Positions 11,827 through 23,806 of a stretch of 64,000 bases of DNA are shown here, one piece after another (the stretch's first letter is position 1; every line of letters starts with the position of its first letter). The stretch spans positions 806,001 through 870,000 of the forward strand of contig JAQFVV010012435.1 of NCBI GenBank assembly GCA_028023455.1, in the 5' to 3' direction. The notes under the pieces were generated by a model, which searched no databases, was not told the DNA's origin, and saw only the letters and a program-made list of their open reading frames with translations. The translations under genes and the position numbers were made by a program. This DNA comes from Epiperipatus broadwayi. Taxonomy: Eukaryota > Onychophora > Udeonychophora > Euonychophora > Peripatidae.

Positions 11827-12130
11827 ACATTGGTTATGTTTTTGGCACCAGACGTTGGGCGCCAAATCCAAGAAAAAAAATCTACGGTACCAGTCAAAAA
11901 TGTATGTCCATTCAACAAGATTTAGCATCTAAGCAAAAGTACCCCGAATCCAATCATGCCTGAGATACACAGGTCAGGAGCAATCATGAATTCTAACCTA
12001 TTTGCCCATTCCCCAAATCTATAACACTACAGACAACACTCTACGGTGATACCACATAAATTAATTATTTCCGGGCCTGGTGCTACATTGTTTTGCATGA
12101 GACTCAGCTGATAATGATGATGAGAGATTG
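11827..12130 (-). other. GC-richer block with a tRNA-Lys-type primer-binding-site match
   Basis: On the minus strand 11864-11852 reads TGGCGCCCAACGT, identical to the start of the tRNA-Lys primer-binding site used by many LTR retroelements. The match breaks after 13 bases. The flanking sequence (12.0-12.1 kb) is richer in G and C than the surroundings. I could not find a paired LTR, a polypurine tract or gag/pol coding sequence nearby, so an LTR-element remnant is only a possibility. It could also be chance or a tRNA-related SINE. Confidence 0.25.
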
Positions 12131-12800
12131 AGTGAACCCATGATATTAAGTTTAAAATACATAAATATAAATATTATTAAGGAGATTCGAACAACTGAAT
12201 TAAGTTTAACAATATATAAATATTTATTTTGACAAAAATTCAAGATTTTTATATATATTCAACTTCACGCATTTAAAAGTTTAATTTTGGTTACAAATAT
12301 TTGACGATCTTTTTACAATTATTTTATTTCAACAGATGCCAATTTAGTGCAGCGGTTACAATACTGATGTATATTTCAAATAGGATTTTATTCAATGTAC
12401 AAAAATAAATTTATCTGGGTGATTGGTAGACATTTATACATTTAGAAATACATGTAAAAATATAATAATAAGAGTTTCGCTGATTATAGGACTTGAATAT
12501 AATGCCCTTGGCATTGGATACATATTTTCATTTATGAACTTTATTTACAACACTAAAATGAGGATACTTTGTGATCAAAATATACTTAAAAACATTTATT
12601 TATTTTACATTTTTGACATTTAAGAATAAGAATATAGTGAAACTATGTTAATACAGGGAATGGCTTATTCAATAAAGGGGAGGGCAGATTCATGAGAGGT
12701 TGGATTTAAACTCCAACTAAAAATATTACAAAGAGAAAACATTTCATTATTACATATCATTACAGTTTATTTTGTCAAACAGGCTAAAAGGAAACAAACT
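12131..12800. other. Non-coding interval, no gene seen
   Basis: AT-rich. A 66-codon ORF at 12423-12623 is low-complexity. GGATTTAAACTCC at about 12700 resembles a decayed B-box but no tRNA fold is clear. Confidence 0.4.
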
Positions 12801-13100
12801 ATAGGAAATTGCGGTGTTAGCATAATGGCCGAATATCTGCGTATCCAATATTTTGAGGTGCTTTATCATAATACGGAAGAAAGTAGTCTAGCCGACTTGC
12901 CACCCCACATTTTGTGGAATCGGTTGACAAAAGGTCCTCGGATGGCGATGCAATGGGCCAAACTTTGCCGGAATTATCCCATGCATTGCTCTCATTACAC
13001 GAGTATATACATAGATATGGTCTAGGGACATTCATTGCCCTGTTTATGACCTGAAACGAAGACGAGACGACTCGGGCATTCTGACGCACATCTCTAGATA
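12801..13100. other. GC-rich unidentified block
   Basis: About 300 bp with much higher G+C and higher sequence complexity than the surroundings. Overlapping open frames exist on both strands (minus 13089-12817, 90 codons; plus 12825-13025, 66 codons). The minus product contains RPYLCIYSCNESNAWDNSG and DYFLPYYDKAPQNIGYADI, which I do not recognise. No splice-site pattern, signal peptide or known motif is evident. It could be a fragment of an unknown repeat, a host exon or a conserved non-coding element. I do not call a gene. Confidence 0.3.
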
Positions 13101-13879
13101 AAGCTTAATAAACATAAAAGAGTGGCCTATGCTAACAACCCTATATAATAATATAAAATCACTGGATTTAAAGAATAAATATAAAGCCTTAAATAGTTTA
13201 ACAAATACATAATGACATGTTAAAATAATGACCCGTGTGAGATAGAATCATTTATTAGAAGTTAACGCTATAATTAATGAAGCATGCATTGCTCCCCCTT
13301 CTTGAATCAATACTATTTTGTTTAAATATATATAAAAAAACTAAAATTCATGCACTTTAAAGTGCAAACAACAAAACAGGATTTGTTCCCCAGTCTTTTT
13401 GGCGATGATGATGAATAAAGAAATTAATAACACTAATGTACACCAAAATCCATCCCAGATTGAAAAATATTTATACATTTTGTATAATTTTACGGTAAAA
13501 TATATTAAAAAAAGCATATATTCATTTTACAAGAAAAACTCAGTCTTACGAACTAGTTAGAAATAAATAAATAAGAACTCATTAACCCCCCCCCCTCTCT
13601 AGGTTCGTAAAACCAGGTTTGATATTGCATTTACAAATAAAAGTTTAGTGAAAAATATAAAAATATCATTAAAATAAATTAGAACCACACTAAATTATAA
13701 AAGAAAGTATGAAGCGTGAGTAGGATGAAAATAGTTTACAATAAAATTAGTTAGGCTTATAGAGAATCGATACCAAAGAAATAATTATTAGTTTTAAAGT
13801 ATCCCACTAGTATTAAAAGATTAAATATACAGAAGACATTAATTTAAAGAGAGTTTACAAGTTATAATTTAGGTAATAC

Positions 13880-14165
13880 AATTATAATGACTTTGGGCTG
13901 GTTACCTCAGCATTCTATGGAATACAGACGAATCTTCGGGGTAGGCAGCTTTTTTTGACATGTCTCTTGGCCTCGGTGGTTCTTTGATGGCATGGGCACA
14001 CTTGAATGGTAGAAGCTACATCATGCACGGTGAAGAGTGGAGCTGAAGACGGAGGGGAAGGCAGCTAAAGCCCCTCAAAAATTACACGATGTGAAGTCGG
14101 TTAAAGACTATTGACCTAACTCTCTCTCTTTTGACACAATAGATTTTTGGCCCTATTTATACAAA
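13880..14165 (-). promoter_or_regulatory. Possible minus-strand promoter or LTR-like block
   Basis: The minus strand has a TATA-like TATAAATAGGG at 14161-14151 followed downstream by a GA-rich stretch (14132-14120 region) and then about 220 bp of GC-richer sequence. The layout of a TATA box upstream of a GC-richer transcribed leader resembles a Pol II promoter or the U3/R part of an LTR. A C-homopolymer tract at about 13585-13597 lies further downstream. I found no second copy in the window and no open frame of note, so neither interpretation is secure. Confidence 0.25.
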
Positions 14166-16085
14166 ACTCTAAGGTGTTCAAAGAATGTTTTTTTTAATTA
14201 AAACTTTGATCTTTAATTAACAGAAATATTTTAGCTATTGTTAGTGGAGATGGAATCGTTAGATAACTGTCCAAAAATAATTTCAAATCAATTTCCAGAT
14301 TGGAAATAGATTTGATAAAAAATGTTAATCTCTAATTAAAATCAATTAGCTTTGTTTTTAAATTTTACTTTCATTAACTTTAGTTAAAAAAATTCTTTTT
14401 AAAATTATGAATCCCACCCCTTTAATTATTCTTGGACAGCCATCTTCCATCTTGAATATTTTGTGTACTTATATGAAGAAAATATTTATAAAACAAATAA
14501 CATATAATTAAGAAATAAAAATACAAAATTATTTAAAAGATTTGTTTGTGCTTTTATATATATATAAAAGCTCTGTTAATATATGTATATATCTGAGTCG
14601 CATCCACAAAAGTCAATGTTTAAAATTAAAGAAAATTTTTATTTGAGATTTATATTTATAAACTTTTATAGAAGCTTCTAGAAATATACTAGTTTACATA
14701 AATATGATGAAAAAAAACAGTGGGTTAAATGGTAGAACAGTGGAGCTCGATCTTGGGCTAAGATCGACTGCTACAATATATAATATATATATATATAGAG
14801 AGAGAGGTTGGAAATGTAGATAGGTAGGCAGTCATATTTATTATCAAATAATTATATCCATGATTCAGCAAATGGAAATCTTCCATCAAATTACTATACA
14901 CATAAGTAAAAGCTTACCAACCAATGCTACTGAAACCACATTTGATTACAAGACCATTAGCAATGCATATGTGATTTCTAATATTCATTTCACTACTCCA
15001 AAACTAATTTAATAGAAATTGAAATTGAAGAAGACTAATCATCATGGTTCTAATACAACTAAATGGAATGAAGAAGTTAATTTGACCAATAAAAAAGTAA
15101 TCAGAAATCAGTAAGTAATAAGTTAATCCTCAACTGCTTACTGTAAACAATAAATCCATTTTACAATTGGATTATATTATTTGACAAAAAATTAAATAGC
15201 TTATTTTTGCAACACTAAAATAATTTTACAATTGATGCATTTAATTTTACCATAACACCTCAAACATCGAACTTTTAATAATTCATTCAATTAAAGTTTC
15301 TTCAAATCAGATCTTCTATTAAATAAACATAAGCTGGACATAGCATTATAGATTTCATTAACTTTGGTTTCCTATTTTTTTTAGATATTATTGAATATAT
15401 GATAATAAAAAAAAACTAAATAGGTCAAAAGCCCATTTATATCTGATTAAATCACACACATTTCCATAAAATTGTATTTACAAAGTCTCAATTGACTTTG
15501 GTAATACATTGTATTTAATAGATAAACAATTGGATTGATTCTAATCATGTGACTTATAGTTACTCCACGTCCAATTGCTTAGCTTATTAGCAATTTCAGT
15601 AGATCAAGTCTCAATTGCAGTATCCTCCAAAAAGTTTCGCAACTCCAAACAAAGATAAAAAAATAAAAAAGAATTTTAATGCTACCATAATCAAATCACA
15701 AAATGTATTTGAAATGGAACTGATACAGCAGATATATTTATTAATAAATAAATAGAATTCAAGTTATATTATAATAAATGTAATTTTTTAAAAAAATGTT
15801 TCTCAGAAATGATAATTGGAAGTCTTTGTTATTTGATACTAGTGATTATTCAATTATCATCAATCAAAATTATTTCATTCTCTACCAAGATCTCATCACA
15901 GGTTAAGGCTAAAAGCTCATGAAATCATCAAAACTTACAATATAAAAGAAAATTTGCATACTGATAATATACATGTTGCTGAAATAGGAGGGGCTAAAAA
16001 TAACTATTTTAGGAAGAAAATAAATTTTGTTAAAGCTATTTTCAAATAAATACCTCATCACCCACTAATCCTTTTTTTTGGATAA
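14166..16085. other. Non-coding AT-rich DNA, no gene seen
   Basis: Contains an AT/AG microsatellite at about 14780-14806. No long ORF, tRNA fold or clear inverted repeat was found. The stretch is otherwise unremarkable. Confidence 0.5.
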
Positions 16086-16089
16086 ATGA

Positions 16090-16487
16090 TCTGAAGGTTT
16101 GTAATGATGGTATTTTAGTTGTATTTATATAATGGACTATTTCCATCATCTAATATTAAATTTCTTTTTTATTTAAATCTTTCCAAATTCAATTCAACTG
16201 TTAGTAAAAGCATACAGGTTAGTATATGCAGAATGCTTCATCTCTTTTCTTTAGATGTTGCTGACCTGAGCTATAACAGTACTATCATAGGATTTGAACT
16301 TGGACCCTTGGCAGAATGGTTCACCTGGTTAGAGTATTACCTCAAAATCTCAATATTAAATAATCTAAGGGTTCAAAATTGATTCTCATGCTAGTACTGT
16401 CACTGGTCCAGTCCAGTAATGCCTGAAGAAGAGATTGTACCAATTGAAACATGTGCATATACTGACAGACAGATAGAAGAACGATCT
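16090..16487 (+). repeat. Family F tRNA-related SINE-like repeat, cut by the gap
   Basis: Begins with TGATGGTATTTTAGTTGTAT and GGACTATTTCCATCATCTAA, shared with copies at 26.8, 54.9 and 57.8 kb. At about 16306-16400 there is a tRNA-like module: an A-box-like ATGGTTCACCTGGTTAGAG, a stretch CCTCAAAATCT, and a B-box-like GGGTTCAAAATTGATTC. The body then has CAGTAATGCCTGAAGAAGAG and TTGAAACATGTG, the family hallmark also seen at 26.5 and 54.7 kb. The N run begins in its 3' part, so the end is not visible. Confidence 0.65.
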
Positions 16488-16987
16488 NNNNNNNNNNNNN
16501 NNNNNNNNNNNNNNNNNNNNNNNNNNNNNNNNNNNNNNNNNNNNNNNNNNNNNNNNNNNNNNNNNNNNNNNNNNNNNNNNNNNNNNNNNNNNNNNNNNNN
16601 NNNNNNNNNNNNNNNNNNNNNNNNNNNNNNNNNNNNNNNNNNNNNNNNNNNNNNNNNNNNNNNNNNNNNNNNNNNNNNNNNNNNNNNNNNNNNNNNNNNN
16701 NNNNNNNNNNNNNNNNNNNNNNNNNNNNNNNNNNNNNNNNNNNNNNNNNNNNNNNNNNNNNNNNNNNNNNNNNNNNNNNNNNNNNNNNNNNNNNNNNNNN
16801 NNNNNNNNNNNNNNNNNNNNNNNNNNNNNNNNNNNNNNNNNNNNNNNNNNNNNNNNNNNNNNNNNNNNNNNNNNNNNNNNNNNNNNNNNNNNNNNNNNNN
16901 NNNNNNNNNNNNNNNNNNNNNNNNNNNNNNNNNNNNNNNNNNNNNNNNNNNNNNNNNNNNNNNNNNNNNNNNNNNNNNNNNNNNNNN
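16488..16987. other. Assembly gap (500 N)
   Basis: Exactly 500 N, a conventional scaffolding gap size and not a measured distance. Open frames that cross it are artefacts. The join falls inside or beside a repeat, so the order of the two sides depends on the scaffolding. Confidence 0.98.
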
Positions 16988-18697
16988 GAGGCATAGTACC
17001 AATTCAAAAATAAAAATTCAAAGTGACAATGTAGTAGGTAGTTATTCAATCATTTGCTATGATCATTTTCAATAATCTTTTTCACCATACAGTGATATTT
17101 AGGATTAATGATGATGATCAAGAAACTGTCCATTCTTTTTATCACTCCTCAAATATATTTCTTATAAACGCAGACTATATTTCCTGATCATCATCACTTT
17201 CTGACAACTATCTTTTTGGTGATCAGTCCCAAGATTGCTTTACACTGATAGCTTAATTTAGAGACTCGTGGGAAATAATTAGAGAGTCATAGCACCATCT
17301 TCTGTATAGAAGAACCACCATTGAACACAATCAAGGCAGACCTCAGCTCCACAATCCTAATAACATCCCTGCTAACATTCTGGCAGTAGTTCAGTTTGTG
17401 CAGTCATTTTTGCCATTATGCTACACATCTACAGATGAATATCACATGACCTATAGCCTAATCTCACCAAATGCATAAATTGTTTTATATTACTTGAGAG
17501 CCAAATAACAAGAACTTATTGAATTAAAATGTATCTCAAAGAATCATAGCTTATGGCAATTATCATTACATCAACTGTTTTGTGGGAATTTTTTTTTAAT
17601 AGTACCACAGCAGAAATAAGAATGCAAAGTGCAAACATAATAACTAGTAATATTATTCACTATTTATCTTTACATTTTACTGCATTGTACATTCTTATGT
17701 TTGCTTTGATGCTATTAATGAAATATATACAACAGTCATTAACCATTTGCAGAAAGTAGGAAAAATTATAATATTCTAAGGCAAGATTTGGAAAGAAAAA
17801 AATGTGCATTTTATGTATCATATTTGTTATATTGTCCAGAAGGTTTTTCACTAACTGATGACTAAAAAAGATATCCTAACATATTTAAAATGAACGAACT
17901 TCATTTTTAAAAAGATTGTGCCCTGTAGTCAACTGGTTACTGTGACTAAATGGTCATGTGTGGTCATTGTTACCATTAGTTTGCCATTATTTACATTTTT
18001 AAACACAAAGACCTACATTATAAAATAAAATTATATATGCTCTATCATTATGAAGATGTAATAATCTTATTTTATAATAAATCTGAAATATTAGATGATA
18101 TATAAATAAGAATAAATTTAAAATAATGGTACACTTCTGGAAAATATTTATTACTGATGGGTAACAATGAGTTTGCTATGGAATAAATAAAAAGGTTCTA
18201 AGATAAATATACCTATCATTTGGCTATAGTAAGATCCCATCCCAAAAATAAGTTCAGGTTTCTAGGCATAATATCATTAAAAGTAGTTTATTAATACTGC
18301 AAGGCAAATACAAAATATGTAAAATAAAAGACTAATATAAATATTGTGACAAAGTTTTAAATGGTTCTCTCCAGATCACAGATTATGAAAATATGATTGA
18401 AAATTAAATAAACAAAACAATTGTTAGTTAAGAAGAAAAACAGTCAAAAACCTTAACTATCAAAAGACTTTGTATTCAATTTTACATTGTGACTTACTGA
18501 TGGACTATAAATACAAGTTTAACTTCACAGCAGGAGAAATCAAGTCAATACTAGTAACCTGACATGTTTAACTTTTAAACAATTGCGAGTTATTGCGAAC
18601 TAATTGTAAATAGCATAGAGATTAATCTGTAACCAATTATCTGAACAAAACTAATACTTATTTCTAGCACTTTGTTAATGCTGTTTACATTATTTTC
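16988..18697. other. Non-coding DNA, no gene seen
   Basis: The first 450 bp are somewhat less AT-rich than average (about 17180-17420) but have no long open frame. The remainder is AT-rich. The ORFs of 60-68 codons here are short and low-complexity. Confidence 0.45.
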
Positions 18698-19076
18698 TTA
18701 CTAATTCTTTAATACATTGTACAGGCTTAAACCTGCATTTATATATTAATATATGCGGGATTTGAACTCAGACTTTCACACGACCCACTACTCTCAGTGC
18801 CATCTCATATTGCTGACTCACCTGATCACACACATGTTGAAATGATAAATAATCACCAATATCCGTATTTCATGCTAAACCAGCAATCATCAGTTGATCC
18901 AATTACTATCCTCACATATATATATAATCAGTGCTCAGCTTTATATTAAGATAGCCAATCTTCATACTTTACTGGACAGGTGTGTGATCAGGTGAGTCAG
19001 CAATATGAGATAGCACTGAGAGTAGTGGGTCGTGTGAAAGTCTGAGTTCGAATCCCGCATATATTACTAATTCTTT
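18698..19076 (-). mobile_element. Family A insertion, inverted dimer with 13-bp target-site duplication
   Basis: TTACTAATTCTTT occurs at 18698-18710 and again at 19064-19076 and brackets the element. Left to right, the inside reads as a minus-strand family A copy from its 3' end (TACATTGTACAGGCTTAAAC), through the B-box (GGGATTTGAACTC), the ribozyme and the 5' part (TATCTTAATATAAAG complement), up to about 18977. It then switches to a plus-strand copy of the tRNA-like region ending with GAGTTCGAATCCC (19044-19056) and CGCATATA. Both arms lie within one pair of duplications, so they inserted together. No coding sequence. Confidence 0.85.
18856..18896 (-). ncRNA. Hammerhead ribozyme, family A (core intact)
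   Basis: Minus strand: CAA, CTGATGA, a helix II of TGCT/AGCA around a GGTT loop, GAAA, TACGGATA and TTGG. Both catalytic boxes are intact. Helix I is shortened to about three pairs because the 5' side reads ATCAA instead of ACCAA, and helix III (ATAC/GGAT) carries one non-canonical step. Weak or conditional activity would be expected. Confidence 0.8.
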
Positions 19077-20841
19077 CTTATTGAGGTTTATGTTATTATG
19101 TCTAAATATTCATGATGAACGATATTTTTGCTGTAAATAAAGTTTTACAAACTTATATGGCATATGCGGCTAGAAAAAATAGTATTAAAAGTTGCAATTA
19201 AGGATTATTGCTGATATATTATCATTGTTATGACATACTTACAAAGTTTTTGACTTTTGTTAGCAATAGATTTCGCAATGTTATGTCATTTTTTAATAAG
19301 TTCTACAAACATTAATGTATACTAGTATGTAATTTTCCTTTTTGGATAAATGCAAAAAAAAAAAAAAAAAAGGTACAACGAAATACAGTTATATATACAA
19401 CTATTTATAATACTTATGTGCATATAAAAAAATAATTGAATGACAGGTCGATCCGAAATAACATTCAAATTACCGGAAGTGACATTTGACCTTCAATCTA
19501 TGTGATTTACATTTTCGATTCTGCCATTCTATAGTAGCATTTAAATCATGCAGAACTGTGTGCATATTTATAAATAATCGCAGTGGAAGCAAACGCTATT
19601 TTTTAAAATAAAATATTAATTGGTAAAAAATGTATATAATAAATTATTAATTGGTTTGAAATATGCTTTTATGCGAGATGGTCGATGAAATCAGAAAACA
19701 TCAAGAATTTAATTGAAAAAACGCAGAACATGGAATGTAAAGATTGGTGAAGAAAGAAAAATTTTGATGAATATACTATATACATATAAATGTGTCAGTT
19801 TCAAAAATAAAGATATTCACTTGCTAGAGAAAACTATCAAGAAAAATATGTGACATCTGATGCTTAAATGGGTCAAGATGGACTTAACAATTTCTCAGGA
19901 AATTAAATATTTGAAATGATAATGCTGTTTTCTCTTTCTTAGCCTGGATTAATACTCTCCTGCCTTCCTAAAAACTTCGATAAAATGTAAAAATTTTAGA
20001 ATTAAAATAGACCTCCCCCAATTTTTTTTTTTTTTGAAATTAAAATGTTTAACGTAGCAAGAACTGAGGATTATTTTATTGATTTTATTTCTGGCATAAC
20101 AAGCGTAGAAAATATTACACCTGAATGGAAGAAAGCAAAACTGCATTACTGTCTAATGGAGCAAAGAAAAACACTTTGCTGCCTAATGGAACAAACAAAT
20201 GAAATAAGTCCAGTAGGGAAGGTCAAAAACATCTTGCCTTTATATGAGAGACGTCAAATATAAAACTAATTAACCTGAATTTTATATACTGTAAGTAAAA
20301 TGATAATAGTATCTAAAATGAATTAGGCCAGTATTTTATATAAATAAAATCGCAACCTTATCCAGAAATTCTGACTAATGCATCATATTAAATTGCTATT
20401 TATGTACTTATTTAGAAAAACTGCAAAATATTATCAGAAAATTATAAAAGGGGAATTGATCCCGATGTGGTTGGCCTTAGCATAGCTTTAAAAAATGTAA
20501 TATAACTAATAATACATAAAATAAAGTAAAAAAACATTATACAAAATACAAAGCTAAAGAAAAACAGAGGAAATATACATATATGCTAGTATATAAATAA
20601 ATGTTAATTGCTTGGAAGTTTACCAAAAGTTTGAGCATCGGTGGTAACAACAGAGTCACGATCCATAGCCTTTGAGTTACAGAATTCATCTCTCTATCTT
20701 TGCATTAATCCCAACAGAATAGTGTACTAATAAAGATTTGAATGACATGCTTTGTCTGTGAGATTTTCTGGATAGATATTTAAAAATCTGTACAACTAAC
20801 ATATCCATATTTGAACATGTATATGTATGTCTATGTGCTAA
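19077..20841. other. Non-coding DNA, no gene seen
   Basis: An A18 tract lies at about 19357-19374. The interval 19440-19580 is less AT-rich and has no open frame. The small ORFs at 19949-20146 (minus) and 20045-20263 (plus) overlap each other and show no known motif. Confidence 0.45.
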
Positions 20842-22587
20842 TTTAATTCTCTATACATAAGAAAGTATAACTGTGAACTAGCAAGAAAAGCTGTAGAAGA
20901 AAATAAAAGTCTTAAGAATGTAAAACAACATTTTGGTATTGGTAGGAAATTTATATCTGCAATAAGGAAAAAAGATGGAATTATTACTAAAAAGAGGGAT
21001 GACATTATGAAATTGGTAGAAGATTTTTATCAAGAATTATATAGTAATAAAGAACAAGTACCTCCTATATCTATTACATCTTCCGAATTGCCCAGAATTT
21101 TAAATGAAGAAGTGAGAAATGCAATTAAATGTATGAAAAAAGGAAAGGCTCCAGGTAATGATGGAATTGTAATTGATATATTAAAAGAAGCAGGTGAAGA
21201 AACAGAAAAAATATTAGCAAAGTTATATACCAAATGTCTAAATGATAAAGATGTACCGGATGATTGGAAGAATGCAGTAATAATATTAATATTTAAAAAA
21301 GGTGATAAAGAAGATATTAGAAATTACAGACCTATTAGCCTTTTATCAGTTTTATATAAAATTTTTACCAAGATAATTACAACTCGTCTACAGAGAACCT
21401 TGGATTTTCACCAACCAAGAGAACAAGCTGGATTTAAAAGTGGTTTTAGTACAGTAGATCATATTCAAGTATTGAGAGAAGTTATAGAAAGGACAAATGA
21501 ATATGAGTTGTCATTATGTTTTGGATTTGTAGATTATGAAAAGGCATTTCATTCTATAAATATTTCTTCAGTGATTAAAGCATTGGATCATCAAGGTATA
21601 GATCCAGGATATTGTCATATTTTAAAGAATATTTATAAAAATGCAACAGCAACAATTAGATTACATAATGATACTGGGAAAGTCAACATTGAGAAAGGTG
21701 TAAGACAAGGTGACTTCATATCTCCAAAACTTTTTACAGCAGTGCTGCAAGAAGTATTTTGTGGATTAAAATGGGAAACTAAAGGAGTGAAAGTAAATGG
21801 AGATTATTTAAGTCATTTAGATTTCGCAGATGATGTAGTTGTTTTTGCAAATAATGCTTCCAAGCTGCAGGAAATGTTGCAGGAGTTATCAGATGAAAGT
21901 AGGAAAGTAGGACTAAAGATAAATGTTAAAAAGACTAAAGTAATGTTTAATCGATTTGCTCAAAATATGAAAATAAAGATTGATTATGATGAATTAGAAG
22001 AAGTTAAGAGTTACAAATACCTTGGTCAGATTATTAATACAGATGAAAACATAATAGAGGAAATTAATCATAGAATTAAACTTGGTTGGAGTGCTTTTGG
22101 TAGAAATAACTTGATATTAAAAGAAAATATGCCTATGTGTTTGAAAAGAAAGGTTTTTAACAAATGTGTTTTACCAGTTCTTACTTATGGATCTGAGACT
22201 TGGACACTTAATAGAAGATCAATACAGAGACTTCAGACCACTCAAAGAAGTATGGAGAGATGTATGTTGGGAGTAACAAGAAGAGATCGAAAACGCAATG
22301 TATGGGTAAGAGAACAAACAGGTGTTACTGACCTCATTGAAAAAATTAAAAGATTGAAGTGGAGTTGGGCTGGACATATTGCTAGAAGAGATGATAATAG
22401 ATGGACAATTGAAATTTTAAACTGGATTCCAAGAGATTGTAAAAGACCCAGAAAGAGACCACATGTAAGATGGATGGATGAAATAAGAAAATGTGCAGGG
22501 GTGATGTGGAGAAGAGAAGCTGATGATCAGAGAGGATGGATTAAACTTGGAGAGACCTTCATCCTGCAGTGGATTGATAATGGTTGA
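20842..22587 (+). CDS. RTE-like LINE reverse transcriptase, 5'-truncated copy 1
   Basis: Reverse transcriptase part of a non-LTR retrotransposon protein that copies its RNA into the genome. The frame is open from 20842. Similarity to the segment between endonuclease and polymerase starts at about 20863 (KYNCEL, then [10 protein letters not shown] and KKDGIITKK), and the first ATG is at 21007. In order from that ATG: APGNDG (about residue 49), [15 protein letters not shown] (about 105), [14 protein letters not shown] (about 139), motif [15 protein letters not shown], motif [14 protein letters not shown], motif [12 protein letters not shown] with both aspartates, then [15 protein letters not shown] and the C-terminal [14 protein letters not shown] block ending in WIDNG. 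The reading frame is unbroken for 580 codons, but the endonuclease is missing, so it cannot act alone. Two residues differ from the sister copy at conserved places (AFHS for AFDS, GDFIS for GDSIS). It ends in a GAT-repeat tail. RTE clade is my inference from the C-terminal block and tail. Confidence 0.9.
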   Translation, partial: FNSLYIRKYNCELARKAVEENKSLKNVKQHFGIGRKFISAIRKKDGIITKKRDDIMKLVEDFYQELYSNKEQVPPISITSSELPRILNEEVRNAIKCMKKGKAPGNDGIVIDILKEAGEETEKILAKLYTKCLNDKDVPDDWKNAVIILIFKKGDKEDIRNYRPISLLSVLYKIFTKIITTRLQRTLDFHQPREQAGFKSGFSTVDHIQVLREVIERTNEYELSLCFGFVDYEKAFHSINISSVIKALDHQGIDPGYCHILKNIYKNATATIRLHNDTGKVNIEKGVRQGDFISPKLFTAVLQEVFCGLKWETKGVKVNGDYLSHLDFADDVVVFANNASKLQEMLQELSDESRKVGLKINVKKTKVMFNRFAQNMKIKIDYDELEEVKSYKYLGQIINTDENIIEEINHRIKLGWSAFGRNNLILKENMPMCLKRKVFNKCVLPVLTYGSETWTLNRRSIQRLQTTQRSMERCMLGVTRRDRKRNVWVREQTGVTDLIEKIKRLKWSWAGHIARRDDNRWTIEILNWIPRDCKRPRKRPHVRWMDEIRKCAGVMWRREADDQRGWIKLGETFILQWIDNG

Positions 22588-22612
22588 TAATGATGATGAT
22601 GATGATGACAGT
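22588..22612 (+). repeat. GAT microsatellite tail of RTE copy 1
   Basis: Tandem GAT units directly after the stop codon. The same trinucleotide tail follows the copies at 31.6 (minus), 36.9 and 54.36 kb and marks the 3' end of the element. Confidence 0.85.
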
Positions 22613-23439
22613 AAGCACCAAGTTTTAAGTGAATCCTAAAAGATCATAAATGATTTAAAAATAGAGGAACCATGGATAGTATATAAGATAAGAAACTTTA
22701 ATAGAGTGATGTATATAAATTTATCTTGAAAAGCTCCTGCAGTGGAAACGATAATAATTGAAATGATGAAAGAATGAACTAATTATTTTGCAATTACTTA
22801 ACTTTTACTTTACTTTCAAAAATCAAACTTTATTTACACATTAGAGTGGATACAAAAGCAATCAATGATAGGATAACATAGTCTATAAGCAAGTTTCAAT
22901 GTATACCTATAAATGATGTATGCAAGCCATGTATACAGAAATATCAAAAGTTGTATTAGATCAACAATTTAGTTTTAAGAGCAGTATAAGAAACTTGTGA
23001 TGGTTAATTAATGCAGGTATGAAAGCAACATAAATAACTATAAATAAAATCAAAGATTATATTAATGCCTTAAGGCAGCATGTCATGAGCTTAATTAGTT
23101 AGGAATATAAAGTAATTCAAACCTATGTATAAGGTTTGGAAATTCCATTGATTAATGATTATCCTGGCCCAAGGAGTAACTAGGACTATCAAAATATTTA
23201 TAAGTTGATATAGTAAGTTAATTGTATAGTATGCAATTAATACAAAGTTTTTGTATTAAATATATAGGGTGTATGAAAGATCTTCATAGTTAAAGTTAGA
23301 TTTTTTTAAGTGAAAGATGTCATATATTATTTGTTTAGTGGTTGGGAGAAAGTTATAGTTTTGGGCCTAATAAACACATGAATTAGGATTCTAGCCTCAT
23401 CTGGCTCCAGGTTTGGTCCATTAGCCAAGGCTGACAAGT
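22613..23439. other. Non-coding DNA; may include the 3' UTR of the LINE fragment that follows
   Basis: No open frame of note. The stretch 23130-23439 may be the 3' untranslated region of the minus-strand LINE fragment at 23440-23806, since it is contiguous with it and somewhat less AT-rich near 23380-23430. The end could not be placed. Confidence 0.35.
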
Positions 23440-23806
23440 TCATTTATCCTCTTCTTTTATTTTGTAGAGGGATTTGAAAAAACGATTAATCATCGAGTCA
23501 TCACAGCCATGATCAAATATCATGCTACATCTGGCAGACCAAATTGAGAAGTTAATGAAAGTGGCCAGTCTTATTATTCCAAATTGACCCTTTTTAATTG
23601 CTGCATTAAGAGAAATGTTAGTTGGGTCACTGCCATTTATCCGGTCCAACGCTCGGAGATGAGTCCATGAATCACATTGATCCAGAATGTGGTTAATTGA
23701 CTCCTCCTGTTCGTTACATAGGAGGCAAAGGGGGTTGATGTTGTAACCCCTTTGGTAGTGGAGAAATGCCCCAGTGGGGAATGCTCCAAGGATGATTTTT
23801 ATTTAA
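23440..23806 (-). CDS. LINE protein C-terminal zinc-knuckle fragment
   Basis: An open frame of about 120 codons on the minus strand runs from an upstream stop at about 23806 to TGA at 23442-23440. It has no good start codon, as expected for a 5'-truncated piece. It contains GAFPTGAFLHYQRGYN, then CLLCNEQEESINHILDQC, a C-x2-C-x8-H-x4-C pattern as in the zinc-knuckle region after the reverse transcriptase of Jockey/I-type LINEs. FINFSIWSARCSMIF and a charged end EEDK follow. This is unrelated to the RTE-like copies in the window, whose C-terminus differs. The intact frame and lack of stops suggest a fairly young insertion or, less likely, retained function. Which LINE clade it belongs to is unclear. 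Confidence 0.7.

Noticed and set aside
16419-16470. CTGAAGA followed by GAAAC in family F, resembling a hammerhead core
   Set aside because: The spacing is long, no proper helix II closes on the core, and helix I and III partners are absent. The other copies (26.5, 54.7 kb) do not keep GAAA. I treat it as a SINE body motif.
16342-17075. Open frames of 200-235 codons across 16.3-17.1 kb
   Set aside because: Most of their length is the 500-N gap read as X. The real residues on either side are repeat sequence.
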